Part shown: positions 1 to 8,838 of the stretch, one piece after another
Numbering within the stretch: position 1 is the stretch's first letter
How the letters are laid out: every line of letters begins with the position of its first letter
From: Sterolibacterium sp.
Lineage (GTDB): Bacteria; Pseudomonadota; Gammaproteobacteria; Burkholderiales; Rhodocyclaceae
Assembly (NCBI GenBank): GCA_028713555.1
Contig: JAQTOA010000001.1
Span: 186,001 to 250,000, forward strand
Length of the DNA: 64,000 nt
Direction: 5' to 3'
Notes under the pieces: generated by a model
Seen by the model: only the letters and a program-made list of their open reading frames with translations
Told to the model about the DNA's origin: nothing
Database searches by the model: none
Position numbers and translations under genes: made by a program

Positions 1-1
1 C

Positions 2-2500
2 AAGCCGGTGTTCATGGCGGATGTCGCGCGCATCGTCGATGGCGCCGACCAGCCATCTCGCTACGTCTGGTTTGGAGCAGGCGCCGCTGCCAAGACCAAA
101 GGAATTCAAGCCGGCGGAGAGTTTCCGGCCGTGACGCTGGCGGTGTCGAAAAAACCCGGCGTCAATGCCGCGGATGTCGCCGCCGCGGTGATCGCCCGCG
201 CCCAGGCACTAAAGGGGACGGTGATTCCCGATGGCGTCGAATTCAGCGTGACGCGCAATTATGGGGAGACGGCCACCGACAAAGCGCAAAAACTGATTGG
301 CAAGCTGATTTTCGCCACCGTCTTCGTCGTGCTGCTGGTGCTGTTGGTGCTTGGCAAGCGCGAAGCGGCGATCGTCGGCATGGCGGTAAGCTTGACGCTG
401 GCGGCGACGCTGTTCGCTTCCTGGGCGTTGGGTTTCACCTTGAACCGGGTTTCGCTGTTCGCCCTGATCTTTTCCATCGGCATTCTCGTCGACGATGCCA
501 TTGTGGTGGTCGAGAACATTCACCGCTGGCACGCGCTGGAACCGGACAAGCCGCTTTGGCAGATCATTCCGTCGGCGGTGGACGAAGTTGGCGGACCGAC
601 CATACTCGCCACTTTCACGGTGATTGTGGCGCTGCTGCCGATGGCCTTCGTTAGCGGCCTGATGGGGCCGTACATGAGTCCGATCCCGATCAATGCGTCG
701 ATGGGCATGTTCATTTCGCTGGCGATCGCCTTTGTGATTACCCCCTGGCTGGCGCTGAAGCTGCTTGGCGGGCGCCTGCCGCATAGCCATGGCGCGGCGA
801 CGGAACCTGCCGGAAAAGTCGAGCGCCTGTTCCGTCGCGTGCTGACACCATTCCTCGACGAGAATAACGGCAAGCGCGCGCGGCGTAAGCTGTGGATCGT
901 GGTGTTGGTGGCGATTCTGGCCTCGGTGTCGCTGGCCGGGTTCAAACTGGTTATTTTGAAAATGCTGCCTTTCGACAACAAGAGCGAATTCCAGGTGGTG
1001 CTCGATATGCCGGTTGGCACGCCACTGGAGGAAACCGCCAAGGTGCTGCGCGAAATTGGCGCGCATCTGGCGACGGTCGAGGAAGTCAGCGATTATCAGG
1101 CCTATGCTGGCGTCGCCAGCCCGATCAACTTCAATGGCCTGGTGCGCCAGTATTATCTGCGCGCCAGCCCGGAGATGGGCGACATCCAGGTCAATCTTGC
1201 CGACAAGAAGCATCGTCAGCGCCAGAGTCACGAGATCGCGGTGGGAGTGCGCGATGCGTTGACGGCGATCGCAAAGAAATATGGTGGCAATCTGAAGGTG
1301 GTGGAAGTGCCACCAGGGCCACCGGTGCTTGCTCCAATCGTCGCCGAAATCTACGGTCCTGACTATGCCGGCCAGATCGCCGTGGCAAAGCGCGTGCGAA
1401 AGGAGTTCGAAAGCGCCGCCGATATCGTTGGCGTCGACGACAGCAGCAGCGCCCCGGCACAGAAAGCCGTTCTGCGCGTGGCGCAAAGCAAGGCGGCGCT
1501 GCTCGGCGTGGCGCAGCGGGATATCGTCGAAGTGGTGCGCCTGGGGCTGGCCGGCGAAGATGTGACACCGGTGCATGATGGCGATGCCAAGTACGAGATT
1601 CCGGTACGCATCACGCCGCCTGCGGAAAAGCAGGATAGCATCGACCACTTGCTGAAGCTGCGGGTCCGGTCGCGCGCCGGCAACCTGGTACCGATCTCGG
1701 ATCTGGTCGAGGTGCGACTGCTGCCGCGCGAGCAGGTGGTCTATCACAAGGATCTGCTGCCGGTGGTGTACGTTACCGGCGACATGGGCGGCAAGCTTGA
1801 CTCGCCCTTGTATGGCATGTTTGCCATACAAGGGCAGTTGAGTACCGCCTTCCCCCCGACTTCCGACCCCGGAAAAGGGGCGACTGAGCGAGGCATCGCG
1901 CCAGGCGGGCTGAATACGTATTACATTCGCCAACCGCAGGATCCCTACGCTGGTTACAGCGTCAAATGGGATGGTGAATGGCAGGTGACGTATGAAACCT
2001 TCCGCGACATGGGGATCGCTTATGCAGTCGGTCTGGTGCTGATCTACCTGCTGGTGGTGGCGCAGTTCAAGTCCTATCTGGTGCCGCTGATCATCATGGC
2101 GCCGATCCCGCTCACCATCATCGGCGTGATGCCCGGACACGCACTGTTCGGCGCGCAGTTTACGGCGACTTCGATGATCGGCATGATTGCCCTGGCCGGG
2201 ATCATCGTCCGCAACTCGATCCTGCTGGTGGATTTTATCAACCAGCAAGTGGCCACAGGCATGGACTTTGCCAGTGCGGTGATCCATTCTGCCGTTGTCC
2301 GCGCCAAACCGATTGCTCTCACGGGTCTGGCCGCCATGCTCGGCGCCTTGTTCATTCTCGACGACCCGATTTTCACCGGCCTGGCGGTCTCCCTGATTTT
2401 TGGCATCTTCGTTTCGACCGTGCTAACCCTGGTGGTGATCCCGGTCCTTTATTTCGCGGCCATGAAAGACCGCATACAACCTCAAGGAGACAAAAAATGA
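2..2500 (+). CDS. Efflux RND transporter permease, 3' part (5' end outside window)
   Basis: This is an inner-membrane proton-driven RND exporter, cut by the window edge: the frame is open from base 2 and about 830 residues remain of the usual 1,020-1,060, so the first transmembrane helix and much of the first porter domain lie upstream. The TM4 motif GILVDDAIVVVENIHRW carries the paired Asp residues of the proton relay. A second hydrophobic block near the C terminus has IALAGIIVRNSILLVDFI, the symmetry-related TM10 segment. Substrate (metal or organic) cannot be read from the sequence. A membrane fusion protein is expected just upstream. The loop after LDSPLYGM holds an in-frame stretch of about 16-20 residues next to a perfect inverted repeat (see 1804-1835). 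A DUF2892 gene starts 4 nt before its stop, so the two are probably cotranscribed. Confidence 0.92.
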   Translation, partial: KPVFMADVARIVDGADQPSRYVWFGAGAAAKTKGIQAGGEFPAVTLAVSKKPGVNAADVAAAVIARAQALKGTVIPDGVEFSVTRNYGETATDKAQKLIGKLIFATVFVVLLVLLVLGKREAAIVGMAVSLTLAATLFASWALGFTLNRVSLFALIFSIGILVDDAIVVVENIHRWHALEPDKPLWQIIPSAVDEVGGPTILATFTVIVALLPMAFVSGLMGPYMSPIPINASMGMFISLAIAFVITPWLALKLLGGRLPHSHGAATEPAGKVERLFRRVLTPFLDENNGKRARRKLWIVVLVAILASVSLAGFKLVILKMLPFDNKSEFQVVLDMPVGTPLEETAKVLREIGAHLATVEEVSDYQAYAGVASPINFNGLVRQYYLRASPEMGDIQVNLADKKHRQRQSHEIAVGVRDALTAIAKKYGGNLKVVEVPPGPPVLAPIVAEIYGPDYAGQIAVAKRVRKEFESAADIVGVDDSSSAPAQKAVLRVAQSKAALLGVAQRDIVEVVRLGLAGEDVTPVHDGDAKYEIPVRITPPAEKQDSIDHLLKLRVRSRAGNLVPISDLVEVRLLPREQVVYHKDLLPVVYVTGDMGGKLDSPLYGMFAIQGQLSTAFPPTSDPGKGATERGIAPGGLNTYYIRQPQDPYAGYSVKWDGEWQVTYETFRDMGIAYAVGLVLIYLLVVAQFKSYLVPLIIMAPIPLTIIGVMPGHALFGAQFTATSMIGMIALAGIIVRNSILLVDFINQQVATGMDFASAVIHSAVVRAKPIALTGLAAMLGALFILDDPIFTGLAVSLIFGIFVSTVLTLVVIPVLYFAAMKDRIQPQGDKK
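1804..1835. repeat. Perfect 14-bp inverted repeat with 4-nt loop inside the RND gene
   Basis: Arms at 1804-1817 and 1822-1835 are exact reverse complements (left arm gcccttgtatggca, loop tgtt). The left arm encodes the family-typical SPLYGM segment. The right arm is its inverted copy and encodes AIQGQ. The reading frame stays open. A less regular GC-rich stretch with a cccc/gggg mini-hairpin follows at about 1850-1890. Confidence 0.85.
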
Positions 2501-2712
2501 CCCTTAACCAGTTCATGCGCATTATCCCCGGCGCCTTCATCATGATCTCGCTCTCCCTGGCGCACTATTACGGCCAGGCGGATCTGAGCAATCTTTCCTG
2601 GCTGTGGTTCACCGCCTTCGTCGGCGCCAACCTGTTCCAGAGCGGCTTTACCAAATTCTGTCCGTTCGAGAATATTCTCGGGAAATTCGGAGTCAAGGAA
2701 ACAGCCTGCTAG
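2497..2712 (+). CDS. DUF2892 family small membrane protein (YgaP transmembrane-domain-like)
   Basis: A 71-residue protein with two hydrophobic segments (about residues 8-24 and 34-50) ending in a conserved-looking FTKFCPFENILGKFGV tail. This is the layout of DUF2892 proteins, which correspond to the membrane portion of the rhodanese YgaP. The tail has a Cys-Pro pair. The start codon overlaps the RND permease stop by 4 nt, so it is likely translated from the same message. The role is unknown; such proteins often sit beside efflux or sulfur-handling genes. No rhodanese domain is present here. Confidence 0.85.
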   Translation: MTLNQFMRIIPGAFIMISLSLAHYYGQADLSNLSWLWFTAFVGANLFQSGFTKFCPFENILGKFGVKETAC

Positions 2713-2735
2713 CCAAGGCGCGGCCTGGGGTCGGC

Positions 2736-2741
2736 TATAAT
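2736..2741 (+). promoter_or_regulatory. Candidate -10 box (TATAAT) upstream of the DUF4202 gene
   Basis: An exact TATAAT lies 76 nt before the DUF4202 start codon. No good -35 hexamer is visible 16-18 nt upstream. Transcription from here would begin at about 2748, two bases before a perfect 42-nt hairpin, so the message would carry a 5'-terminal stem-loop. Confidence 0.5.
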
Positions 2742-2749
2742 CACTCGGA

Positions 2750-2791
2750 GCCTGCCCCGTAAAGTCGCATCTGCGACTTTACGGGGCAGGC
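2750..2791. repeat. Perfect 20-bp inverted repeat with 2-nt loop in the 2713-2811 gap
   Basis: Arms 2750-2769 and 2772-2791 are exact reverse complements (left arm begins gcctgccccgtaaag), separated by tc. There is no T-run after it, so a classical intrinsic terminator is not supported. It could end the upstream operon by another route, form a protective 5' hairpin on the downstream message, or be a recently made palindrome. The AAGGAG ribosome-binding site of the next gene begins 7 nt beyond it. Confidence 0.9.
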
Positions 2792-2811
2792 TTCGAGCAA
2801 GGAGCCATACC

Positions 2812-3423
2812 ATGAGCATGATCGCAGACCCGGCCCGCCTCACCCACACCATCGAATTATTTGACGCTGCCAACGCAGAGGATCCGAACCGGGAATCAGC
2901 CGACGGCCGCAAGCATCCCAAGGAACTGCTTTACGCCCGGCGCATGAGCGAGATGCTGGAGCGCTTCGCTCCCGAAGCCAGCGAGGCGGTCAGGCTGGCC
3001 TGCCGCGCCCAGCACATCCAGCGCTGGATGATTCCGCGCAAGGACTACCCGATGACGCCCGAGGGATACCAGCGCTGGCGCACCACGCTCTACAAGTTTC
3101 ACGCCGAGACGGCCGGCCGGTTGATGCAGGAAGCTGGCTACGACCAGGAAATGATCGAGCGCGTCAAACAGGTTGTCGGCAAGCGAGGCCTCAAGGTCAA
3201 CCCGGAAACCCAGATGATGGAAGACGTGGTTGACCTGGTTTTCATCGAGCATTACATGGCCGGTTTCGTCGTGAAGAAGCCCGATTACGACGAGGCGAAG
3301 TGGCTCGACATCATCCGCAAGACGTGGAAGAAAATGTCTTCGCGCGCCCACGATTTCGCCCTGGCCGGCAAGATCAAGCTGCCCGAAGCGCTGGTGCCCC
3401 TGATTCTCAAGGCTGTGGGTTGA
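2812..3423 (+). CDS. DUF4202 domain-containing protein
   Basis: A 203-residue soluble protein with no signal peptide or membrane segment. I recognise it as DUF4202 from its alpha-helical composition and the stretches around IQRWMIPRKDYPMTPEGYQRW and the DLVFIEHY segment. It is rich in conserved His and Asp (LYARRMSEMLERFAP, CRAQHIQRW), which recalls HD-domain-like helical folds, but no catalytic activity is established to my knowledge. The ATG at 2812 is preceded by AAGGAG at a good distance; a second ATG two codons later is also possible. It has its own leader containing the long inverted repeat and is followed 21 nt later by the PAS-GGDEF-EAL gene. Confidence 0.8.
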   Translation: MSMIADPARLTHTIELFDAANAEDPNRESADGRKHPKELLYARRMSEMLERFAPEASEAVRLACRAQHIQRWMIPRKDYPMTPEGYQRWRTTLYKFHAETAGRLMQEAGYDQEMIERVKQVVGKRGLKVNPETQMMEDVVDLVFIEHYMAGFVVKKPDYDEAKWLDIIRKTWKKMSSRAHDFALAGKIKLPEALVPLILKAVG

Positions 3424-3444
3424 AACGCAAATAATGTCCCGGAA

Positions 3445-6024
3445 ATGAACTCCCGCATCGACGAATTAACAGCGGACGAGCTGCGCAATATCCTGCTTGA
3501 GCAAAAAGCCATCCTCGATAATGCGACGGTGGGGATTCTGTTCTCACGTAACCGCGTGCTGGTCGCGAGCAATACCTTGTGCGCGGAGATGTTCGGCTAT
3601 GCGCCTGAGGAATTGATCGGCCTGCCCGGTCAGGCGCTCTATCCTTCGGCGGAGGCTTATGCGGAACTCGGCCGAGCCGCCGGACCGACCCTGGCCGCCG
3701 GTAAACCCTTTCATTCCGAAATCCAGTTTTGTCGCAAGGACGGTTCGTTGTTTTGGTCGCGCATTTCAGCCAAGGCCATCGATCCGAACAATACGCAGGT
3801 CGGCACCATCTGGATCTTTGATGATGTCAGCGAGGAACGCGCGGTACGCGAGGCCTTGGCGCAAGCTAAACACGAACTGGAGGCGGTTTTCGAGACCTCG
3901 ATCATGGGTATTGCCGTGTCGCGCGAGCGCAGGGTACTGCGCTGCAATCGACGTTTCGAAGAATTGTTCGGTTATGCGCCGAACGAGTTAATCGGACAGT
4001 CAACTTGCCGGCTGTATTTGTCGGACAAAGAATTCGAGAGTTACGCCGCCACTTTTTATCCCGACCTGATGCGCGGCAATGTGCACCAGTGCGAGCAGCG
4101 CTTGCGCCGCAAGGATGGCAGCACTTTTTGGGGGCGCCTGTCGGCGCGGGCTTTTGACCAATCCCGGCCAAGCGAAGGTTCGGTATGGATGCTGGAAGAC
4201 ATCACAGAGCGTAGAAAGGCTGACGAGCGTGTGCGTGCCGCGCTGACCGAACAGGAACTGATTTTCAACAACGCCGCGGTCGGCATGATGTTCGCGCACA
4301 ATCGCATCGTGCGGAAATGCAACCGCAAATTCAATGAGCTCTTCGGCTACGCCGAGGATGAACTGGCTGGTCAATCGGTGCTGATTTTTCATCCTACGGT
4401 ACGCGATTACGATGAGTTTGGCACGCAAGCATATGAGGTGCTGCAGCGCGGTGAAACCTTGATCAGCGAGCAGCGCCTGCGGCGCAAGGACGGCAGCCTG
4501 TTCTGGGTGCGCAGCACCGGACGCAAAACCGATGCGCCCGGCCCCGGTCTCGATGTGATCTGGATCTACGAGGATGTCAGCGAGCGCCATCGCGCTGAGG
4601 AAGCGCTGGTGCAAGCGCACGACGAATTGGAACAGCGCGTGGTCGAGCGCACCGCGGAGTTGACCAGCACCAATGAGCAATTGCAGGAAGAGATTTTCGA
4701 ACGGCTACAGGCCGAGCAACGCATATGGCATATAGCCCACCATGACGCTCTGACCGGTTTGCCAAACCGCAGCCTGCTGCATGATCGACTCAAGCAGGCG
4801 CTGACCCAGGCGGCGCGCTCGGAGCATCGGCTGGCGGTGATGTTCCTTGACCTGGACCGTTTCAAGACGGTTAACGATACGCTCGGTCACCACATCGGCG
4901 ACCTGTTGCTGAAGCATGTTGCCGATCGTTTGCGCGAAGTGGTGCGCGCCGTTGATACGGTTTCGCGTCTCGGCGGCGACGAATTCGTGGTGGTGTTGCA
5001 TGAAATCCGGACTCCCGATGATGCGGTGATGGTGGCTGAAAAGATCATCGAAGCGCTGGCGCCGGCGGTGCCGGTGGAAGAACATCAGCTGCACGCCACG
5101 CCCTCCATCGGCATCAGCATTTATCCCGACGATGGCGACGAAGCCTATGCGCTGATGAAGAACGCCGATACGGCGATGTATCACGCCAAGGCCAATGGCC
5201 GGAATACCTACCAGTTCTTTACCGCGCAGATGAACGATGAGGCGAAGCGTTTTTTCGGATTTGAACAGCGGCTGCGCAATGCGCTGGAACATCATCAGTT
5301 CCTGCTGCATTATCAGCCGCTGGTCGACCATCAACGCCATGCGGTCTGCGGCATGGAGGCGCTGGTGCGCTGGCAGGATCCGGATTATGGCTTGATCTCG
5401 CCCGGCGATTTTATTCCGGTGGCGGAGGAAACCGGCCTGATCCTGCAACTCGGTGAATGGGTGTTGCGCGCCGCCTGTCGTCAGAACAGTTTATGGCAGG
5501 CGCAGGGTTTTCCGTCGCTGCCGATGTCGGTCAACCTGTCGCCGCGCCAATTCCACCAAAGGGGGCTGGTTGATGCCGTTCGTGCAATTTTCGAGGAGAC
5601 CGGCCAGTCGCCCGAACTGCTGGAACTGGAGATCACCGAGACGACCTTGATGCATGATGCTGATGAAACGATGAGCAAACTGCGCCAGTTCGCCGATATG
5701 GGGATCAGGCTGGCTATCGATGACTTTGGCACTGCCTATTCGAGCCTCGCCTACCTTAAGCGCTTCCCGGTGCATAAGTTGAAGATCGACCAGAGTTTCG
5801 TTCGTGACCTGGGGCACGACCGGGACGATGCGGCCATCGTCGCCGCCATTATTGCGATGGCGAAATCGCTCGGCCTGAATGTTCTGGCTGAAGGCGTGGA
5901 GACGGATGAACAACTGGAAATGTTAATTAACTTCGGTTGCTCTCAATTCCAGGGCTTTCTGTTTTCGCGCCCCTTGCCTCCGGCGGAAGCGGCAGCAATC
6001 TTCCACCCGCCCAGTTTGTCCTGA
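3445..6024 (+). CDS. PAS-PAS-PAS-GGDEF-EAL signalling protein (c-di-GMP turnover)
   Basis: An 859-residue cytoplasmic sensor-effector with no membrane segments. Three PAS/PAC modules occupy about residues 15-130, 140-255 and 262-380. They are repeats of one another: each has a Gly-Tyr core (FGYAPEEL, FGYAPNEL, FGYAEDEL) and a KDGS-FW-R motif. A short coiled coil leads to GGDEF (about 430-595), with an intact RLGGDEF active site and an RxxD inhibitory site five residues before it (RAVD). The EAL domain (about 605-855) keeps EALVRW, ELEITE and DDFGTAYSSL. Both diguanylate cyclase and phosphodiesterase activities are therefore possible. It appears monocistronic or loosely linked to the FKBP gene 32 nt downstream. 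Confidence 0.95.
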   Translation: MNSRIDELTADELRNILLEQKAILDNATVGILFSRNRVLVASNTLCAEMFGYAPEELIGLPGQALYPSAEAYAELGRAAGPTLAAGKPFHSEIQFCRKDGSLFWSRISAKAIDPNNTQVGTIWIFDDVSEERAVREALAQAKHELEAVFETSIMGIAVSRERRVLRCNRRFEELFGYAPNELIGQSTCRLYLSDKEFESYAATFYPDLMRGNVHQCEQRLRRKDGSTFWGRLSARAFDQSRPSEGSVWMLEDITERRKADERVRAALTEQELIFNNAAVGMMFAHNRIVRKCNRKFNELFGYAEDELAGQSVLIFHPTVRDYDEFGTQAYEVLQRGETLISEQRLRRKDGSLFWVRSTGRKTDAPGPGLDVIWIYEDVSERHRAEEALVQAHDELEQRVVERTAELTSTNEQLQEEIFERLQAEQRIWHIAHHDALTGLPNRSLLHDRLKQALTQAARSEHRLAVMFLDLDRFKTVNDTLGHHIGDLLLKHVADRLREVVRAVDTVSRLGGDEFVVVLHEIRTPDDAVMVAEKIIEALAPAVPVEEHQLHATPSIGISIYPDDGDEAYALMKNADTAMYHAKANGRNTYQFFTAQMNDEAKRFFGFEQRLRNALEHHQFLLHYQPLVDHQRHAVCGMEALVRWQDPDYGLISPGDFIPVAEETGLILQLGEWVLRAACRQNSLWQAQGFPSLPMSVNLSPRQFHQRGLVDAVRAIFEETGQSPELLELEITETTLMHDADETMSKLRQFADMGIRLAIDDFGTAYSSLAYLKRFPVHKLKIDQSFVRDLGHDRDDAAIVAAIIAMAKSLGLNVLAEGVETDEQLEMLINFGCSQFQGFLFSRPLPPAEAAAIFHPPSLS

Positions 6025-6056
6025 CAGCCATGCAGGTTTGACCAGAAAGGCAACCT

Positions 6057-6401
6057 ATGGATCGATATACTACGGATAGCGGACTGATCATCGAAGATAT
6101 CATCATCGGCAGCGGCGAGGCGGCAAGTCCCGGACAAACTGTCCTGGTGCATTACACCGGCTGGCTGGACGATGGCACCAAGTTCGATTCGAGCAAAGAC
6201 CGCAACGAACCCTTCGAGTTTCCACTCGGCGGCCAATACGTCATCGCCGGTTGGGACGAGGGCGTGCAAGGCATGCAGGTCGGCAGCACGCGCAAGCTGA
6301 CGATTCCGCCGCAACTGGGTTATGGGGCAAGCGGCGCTGGCAGCGTGATTCCACCGAATGCCACGCTGGTGTTCGAAATCGAACTGCTGGGATTTAACTG
6401 A
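6057..6401 (+). CDS. FKBP-type peptidyl-prolyl cis-trans isomerase
   Basis: A 114-residue single-domain FKBP, the usual size of the cytoplasmic short forms. Signature segments are [18 protein letters not shown], the [15 protein letters not shown] stretch, and [25 protein letters not shown], covering the hydrophobic proline-binding pocket (Tyr, Phe, Asp, Trp). No signal peptide is seen, so it should act in the cytoplasm. AAAGG precedes the ATG. The aminotransferase gene begins 6 nt after its stop, suggesting cotranscription without an obvious functional link. Confidence 0.93.
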   Translation: MDRYTTDSGLIIEDIIIGSGEAASPGQTVLVHYTGWLDDGTKFDSSKDRNEPFEFPLGGQYVIAGWDEGVQGMQVGSTRKLTIPPQLGYGASGAGSVIPPNATLVFEIELLGFN

Positions 6402-6407
6402 GCAGCA

Positions 6408-7559
6408 ATGCCTCCCGAATTACCTTCGAAGCTGCCGCGGGTCGGCACGACGATCTTCACGGTGATGTCGAAGCTCGCCGCCGAGTGCGGCGCAATCAAC
6501 CTGTCGCAGGGCTTCCCGGACTACTCGGGCCCTAAGGAACTTATCGATGCCGTCGCCCGGCACATGCGCGACGGAGACAACCAGTATGCGCCGATGGCCG
6601 GCGTCCTGCCGTTGCGCGAGGCGATCGCGGAAAAAGTGGCGATGCTTTATGGCGCCAGCTACGACGCCGACCGCGAAATCACCATCACCGCCGGCGCGAC
6701 GCAGGCGATTTTCAGCGCTATCGCCTGCATGGTACGGCCCGGCGACGAAGTTATCGTTTTTGAGCCGGACTATGACAGCTACGTTCCTGGCATCCTGCTC
6801 AACGGGGGAACGCCGATCGCGGCGCGGCTGTCTTTCCCCGGCTATCGTCCCAACTGGGGCGAGGTGCGTCGCCTGATCACGCCGCGGACGCGGATGATCA
6901 TGATCAACTCGCCGCACAACCCGACCGGCAGCGTCTGGGATGAGGCCGACTTGCGGCAACTGGAACATCTGGTCCGCGACACCAACATCGTCGTTGTCAG
7001 TGACGAGGTCTACGAGCACATGGTTTACGACGGTATGCGCCACGAGAGCCTGGCCCGTTACCCGGCCTTGGCGGAACGCAGCTTCATCGTTTCCAGCTTC
7101 GGCAAGACCTACCACGTCACCGGTTGGAAGATCGCTTACTGCCTGGCGCCGCGGGAACTGACGGCTGAATTCCGCAAGGCCCACCAGTTCATCACCTTCT
7201 GCATCAATACCCCCTGTCAGCTTGGCATCGCCGACTTCATGAGGGTGCGTCCCGACTGGTACGGCGAACTGACCAGCTTTTACGAGCAAAAGCGGGATTT
7301 TTTTCGCGCCGCCCTCGCTGCCTCTCGTTTTGAACTCCTGCCCTGTTGCGGCACCTATTTCCAGAGCGTCCGTTACCACGCTATCAGCAATGAACCCGAT
7401 CGCCAACTCGCCGAACGCCTGACCCGTGAAACAGGTGTCGCCTCGATTCCGGTATCGGTTTTCTATGCCGACGGCGAGGACAACAAGGTACTTCGCTTCT
7501 GCTTCGCCAAGCACGAGGACACCCTGAAGCGGGCGGCAGAGCGGCTCAGCAAGCTTTAG
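6408..7559 (+). CDS. PLP-dependent class I/II aminotransferase (methionine aminotransferase-like, YbdL/MtnE type)
   Basis: A 383-residue fold-type I aminotransferase. The PLP Lys lies in SSFGKTYHVTGWKIAY. The cofactor phosphate and pyridine contacts are represented by AGATQAIFS, the INSPHNPTGS loop and VVSDEVYEHMVY (the Asp that contacts the PLP ring nitrogen and the Tyr). The N-terminal INLSQGFPDYSGP and the length fit the branch that includes YbdL methionine aminotransferase and kynurenine aminotransferase. The substrate is likely a hydrophobic or sulfur amino acid with a 2-oxo acid acceptor, which is inference from family. Start ATG lies 6 nt after the FKBP stop. Confidence 0.88.
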   Translation: MPPELPSKLPRVGTTIFTVMSKLAAECGAINLSQGFPDYSGPKELIDAVARHMRDGDNQYAPMAGVLPLREAIAEKVAMLYGASYDADREITITAGATQAIFSAIACMVRPGDEVIVFEPDYDSYVPGILLNGGTPIAARLSFPGYRPNWGEVRRLITPRTRMIMINSPHNPTGSVWDEADLRQLEHLVRDTNIVVVSDEVYEHMVYDGMRHESLARYPALAERSFIVSSFGKTYHVTGWKIAYCLAPRELTAEFRKAHQFITFCINTPCQLGIADFMRVRPDWYGELTSFYEQKRDFFRAALAASRFELLPCCGTYFQSVRYHAISNEPDRQLAERLTRETGVASIPVSVFYADGEDNKVLRFCFAKHEDTLKRAAERLSKL

Positions 7560-7721
7560 GCAAAGTGCGTCAGCCGGTCGGCCACAATCGGTATCGGCTC
7601 GCGCCGTTCCCCGTGACCTTGTCGAACATCGATGGCCTTCCTGAATTTGAATGGACGACGGTTTACGCGTTTCTTGTTTTGGCGCATGATTTCCCCTGTC
7701 ATTACTCGACGGAGGAATCCC

Positions 7722-8114
7722 ATGTTCGACTCTCTCTCGATCCCGTTCGGAACCAAGATGTTGTTCAATACCGTCAAGCTGAAACCAGGCGTCACCATGG
7801 ACGATGTCGAGTTCGCCATTGGCGAAATGTGCAACGTCGTCAAGGAGACTTACGGCGGCGACAAGGGCGGCTTCTGTGGCGGACAGGTGTTCAGATTCTC
7901 GGGCTTCGCTTCGCCGGAAGGCTCGTTGGGCGAAATTCTGGCCGCTGACGCCCACCTTGCGATTGTCACGTACTGGCGCTCTTTCGAGGAACATGAGCGC
8001 TCACACGCCGACAAGACCTTCAAGGACAAGTTTTCCGAGTTGGCAACCATGTGCGCCAACAGCCAGGAGCTAGGCTACGAGATGCTCTGGCAGGGTTCGC
8101 CCGAACCTGCGTAG
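7722..8114 (+). CDS. Conserved small protein, probable dimeric alpha/beta-barrel (ABM-like) fold
   Basis: A 130-residue soluble protein that I cannot assign to a named family. The start at 7722 is chosen because GGAGG lies 6 nt upstream; a longer reading from 7632 lacks such a site. The pattern of a beta-strand (LFNTVKLKPGVTMDDVE), a helix and a late strand with HLAIVTYWRSFEEHERSHADKTFK is what antibiotic-biosynthesis-monooxygenase-type ferredoxin-like barrels look like, including the conserved W-R-S-x-E-x-H stretch. It contains GGFCGGQVFRF, a Gly-rich loop with one Cys. The 160-nt leader before it suggests its own promoter. Function is unknown. Confidence 0.65.
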   Translation: MFDSLSIPFGTKMLFNTVKLKPGVTMDDVEFAIGEMCNVVKETYGGDKGGFCGGQVFRFSGFASPEGSLGEILAADAHLAIVTYWRSFEEHERSHADKTFKDKFSELATMCANSQELGYEMLWQGSPEPA

Positions 8115-8150
8115 CAGAGATCAAACGCGGCAGGTGTAACCGGGAAGCAC

Positions 8151-8834
8151 TTACGGCAATATCAGCGAAAAGCGCGCGCCTTTTCCACCGAGCCCCTGAT
8201 TGGTCAGTTCCAGCCTGCCATGCTGGCCGGATGGCGTGGCGTGACGCGATGCAATCGTACGCGCAAAGCTGAGACCCAGTCCGCTGCTGTCGGCGGACAT
8301 GGTCTTGCTGCTTTCACTGCGCAGGATATCTTCGGGAAATCCGTCGCCGTCGTCAGTAATGCTGAAGCGAATGCCGCCGCCCGGTTCGGCGGTGATGGCG
8401 AAATGAATTCTTTGCCTGGCATGACGCAGGGCGTTGCGCAGCGCGTCGAGCAGGACGAATTTCACCAGATAGGCATCAAATGCCCAAGCGGCATTTCCCC
8501 GGGCGAAGGCGAAATCGGTATCGATGACGATCGGAGCGTTTCCTTCGATGCCGTTTGCCGCGCGGGTATCCGCTAGTTCGGCCATCAGGTCGGTCAGATA
8601 ATCTTCCAGGTGATGATCTTCCACCGCCAGACGCAAAGAGCCCTCACCCGCCCGATAAAGGGCAAGCAATTCGACCAGTTGTCCGGAAATGGTCGCAGTG
8701 ACCGCCTTCGCCTGCTTCAGGGCTGGCGAAGGGTTTTCTGAGCCGCATTCGCGTTGCGCCTCATCGAGCCAGACACCCAGCGCAGAGAGGGCATTTTTCG
8801 CGTCATGTATGGCAGCGGCGACCAGTGTGTCCAT
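8151..8834 (-). CDS. Small sensor-less histidine-kinase-like ATPase
   Basis: About 227 residues, soluble, with a short dimerisation region containing IHDAKNALSAL (His as candidate phosphoacceptor) and a HATPase_c domain: N box in LLDALRNALRHARQ, G1 in ITDDGDGFPED and G2 in SGLGLSFARTIASRH. No input domain is seen, so the signal must come from partners. The start at 8834 is chosen because it lies 4 nt after the stop of the receiver-TPR gene; longer readings would overlap that gene. It is the last gene of a three-gene signalling operon with the receiver-TPR and Hpt/HD-GYP proteins. Confidence 0.85.
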   Translation of the reverse strand: MDTLVAAAIHDAKNALSALGVWLDEAQRECGSENPSPALKQAKAVTATISGQLVELLALYRAGEGSLRLAVEDHHLEDYLTDLMAELADTRAANGIEGNAPIVIDTDFAFARGNAAWAFDAYLVKFVLLDALRNALRHARQRIHFAITAEPGGGIRFSITDDGDGFPEDILRSESSKTMSADSSGLGLSFARTIASRHATPSGQHGRLELTNQGLGGKGARFSLILP

Positions 8835-8838
8835 TGCG

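Noticed and set aside
209-2287. Long minus-strand reading (about 690 codons) opposite the RND permease
   Set aside because: It is a His/Gln/Arg-rich shadow of a GC-rich gene, with no domain. The plus-strand protein has all RND motifs.
6420-7994. 524-codon minus-strand reading over the aminotransferase
   Set aside because: It spans two real plus-strand genes and has the low-complexity composition of an antisense shadow.
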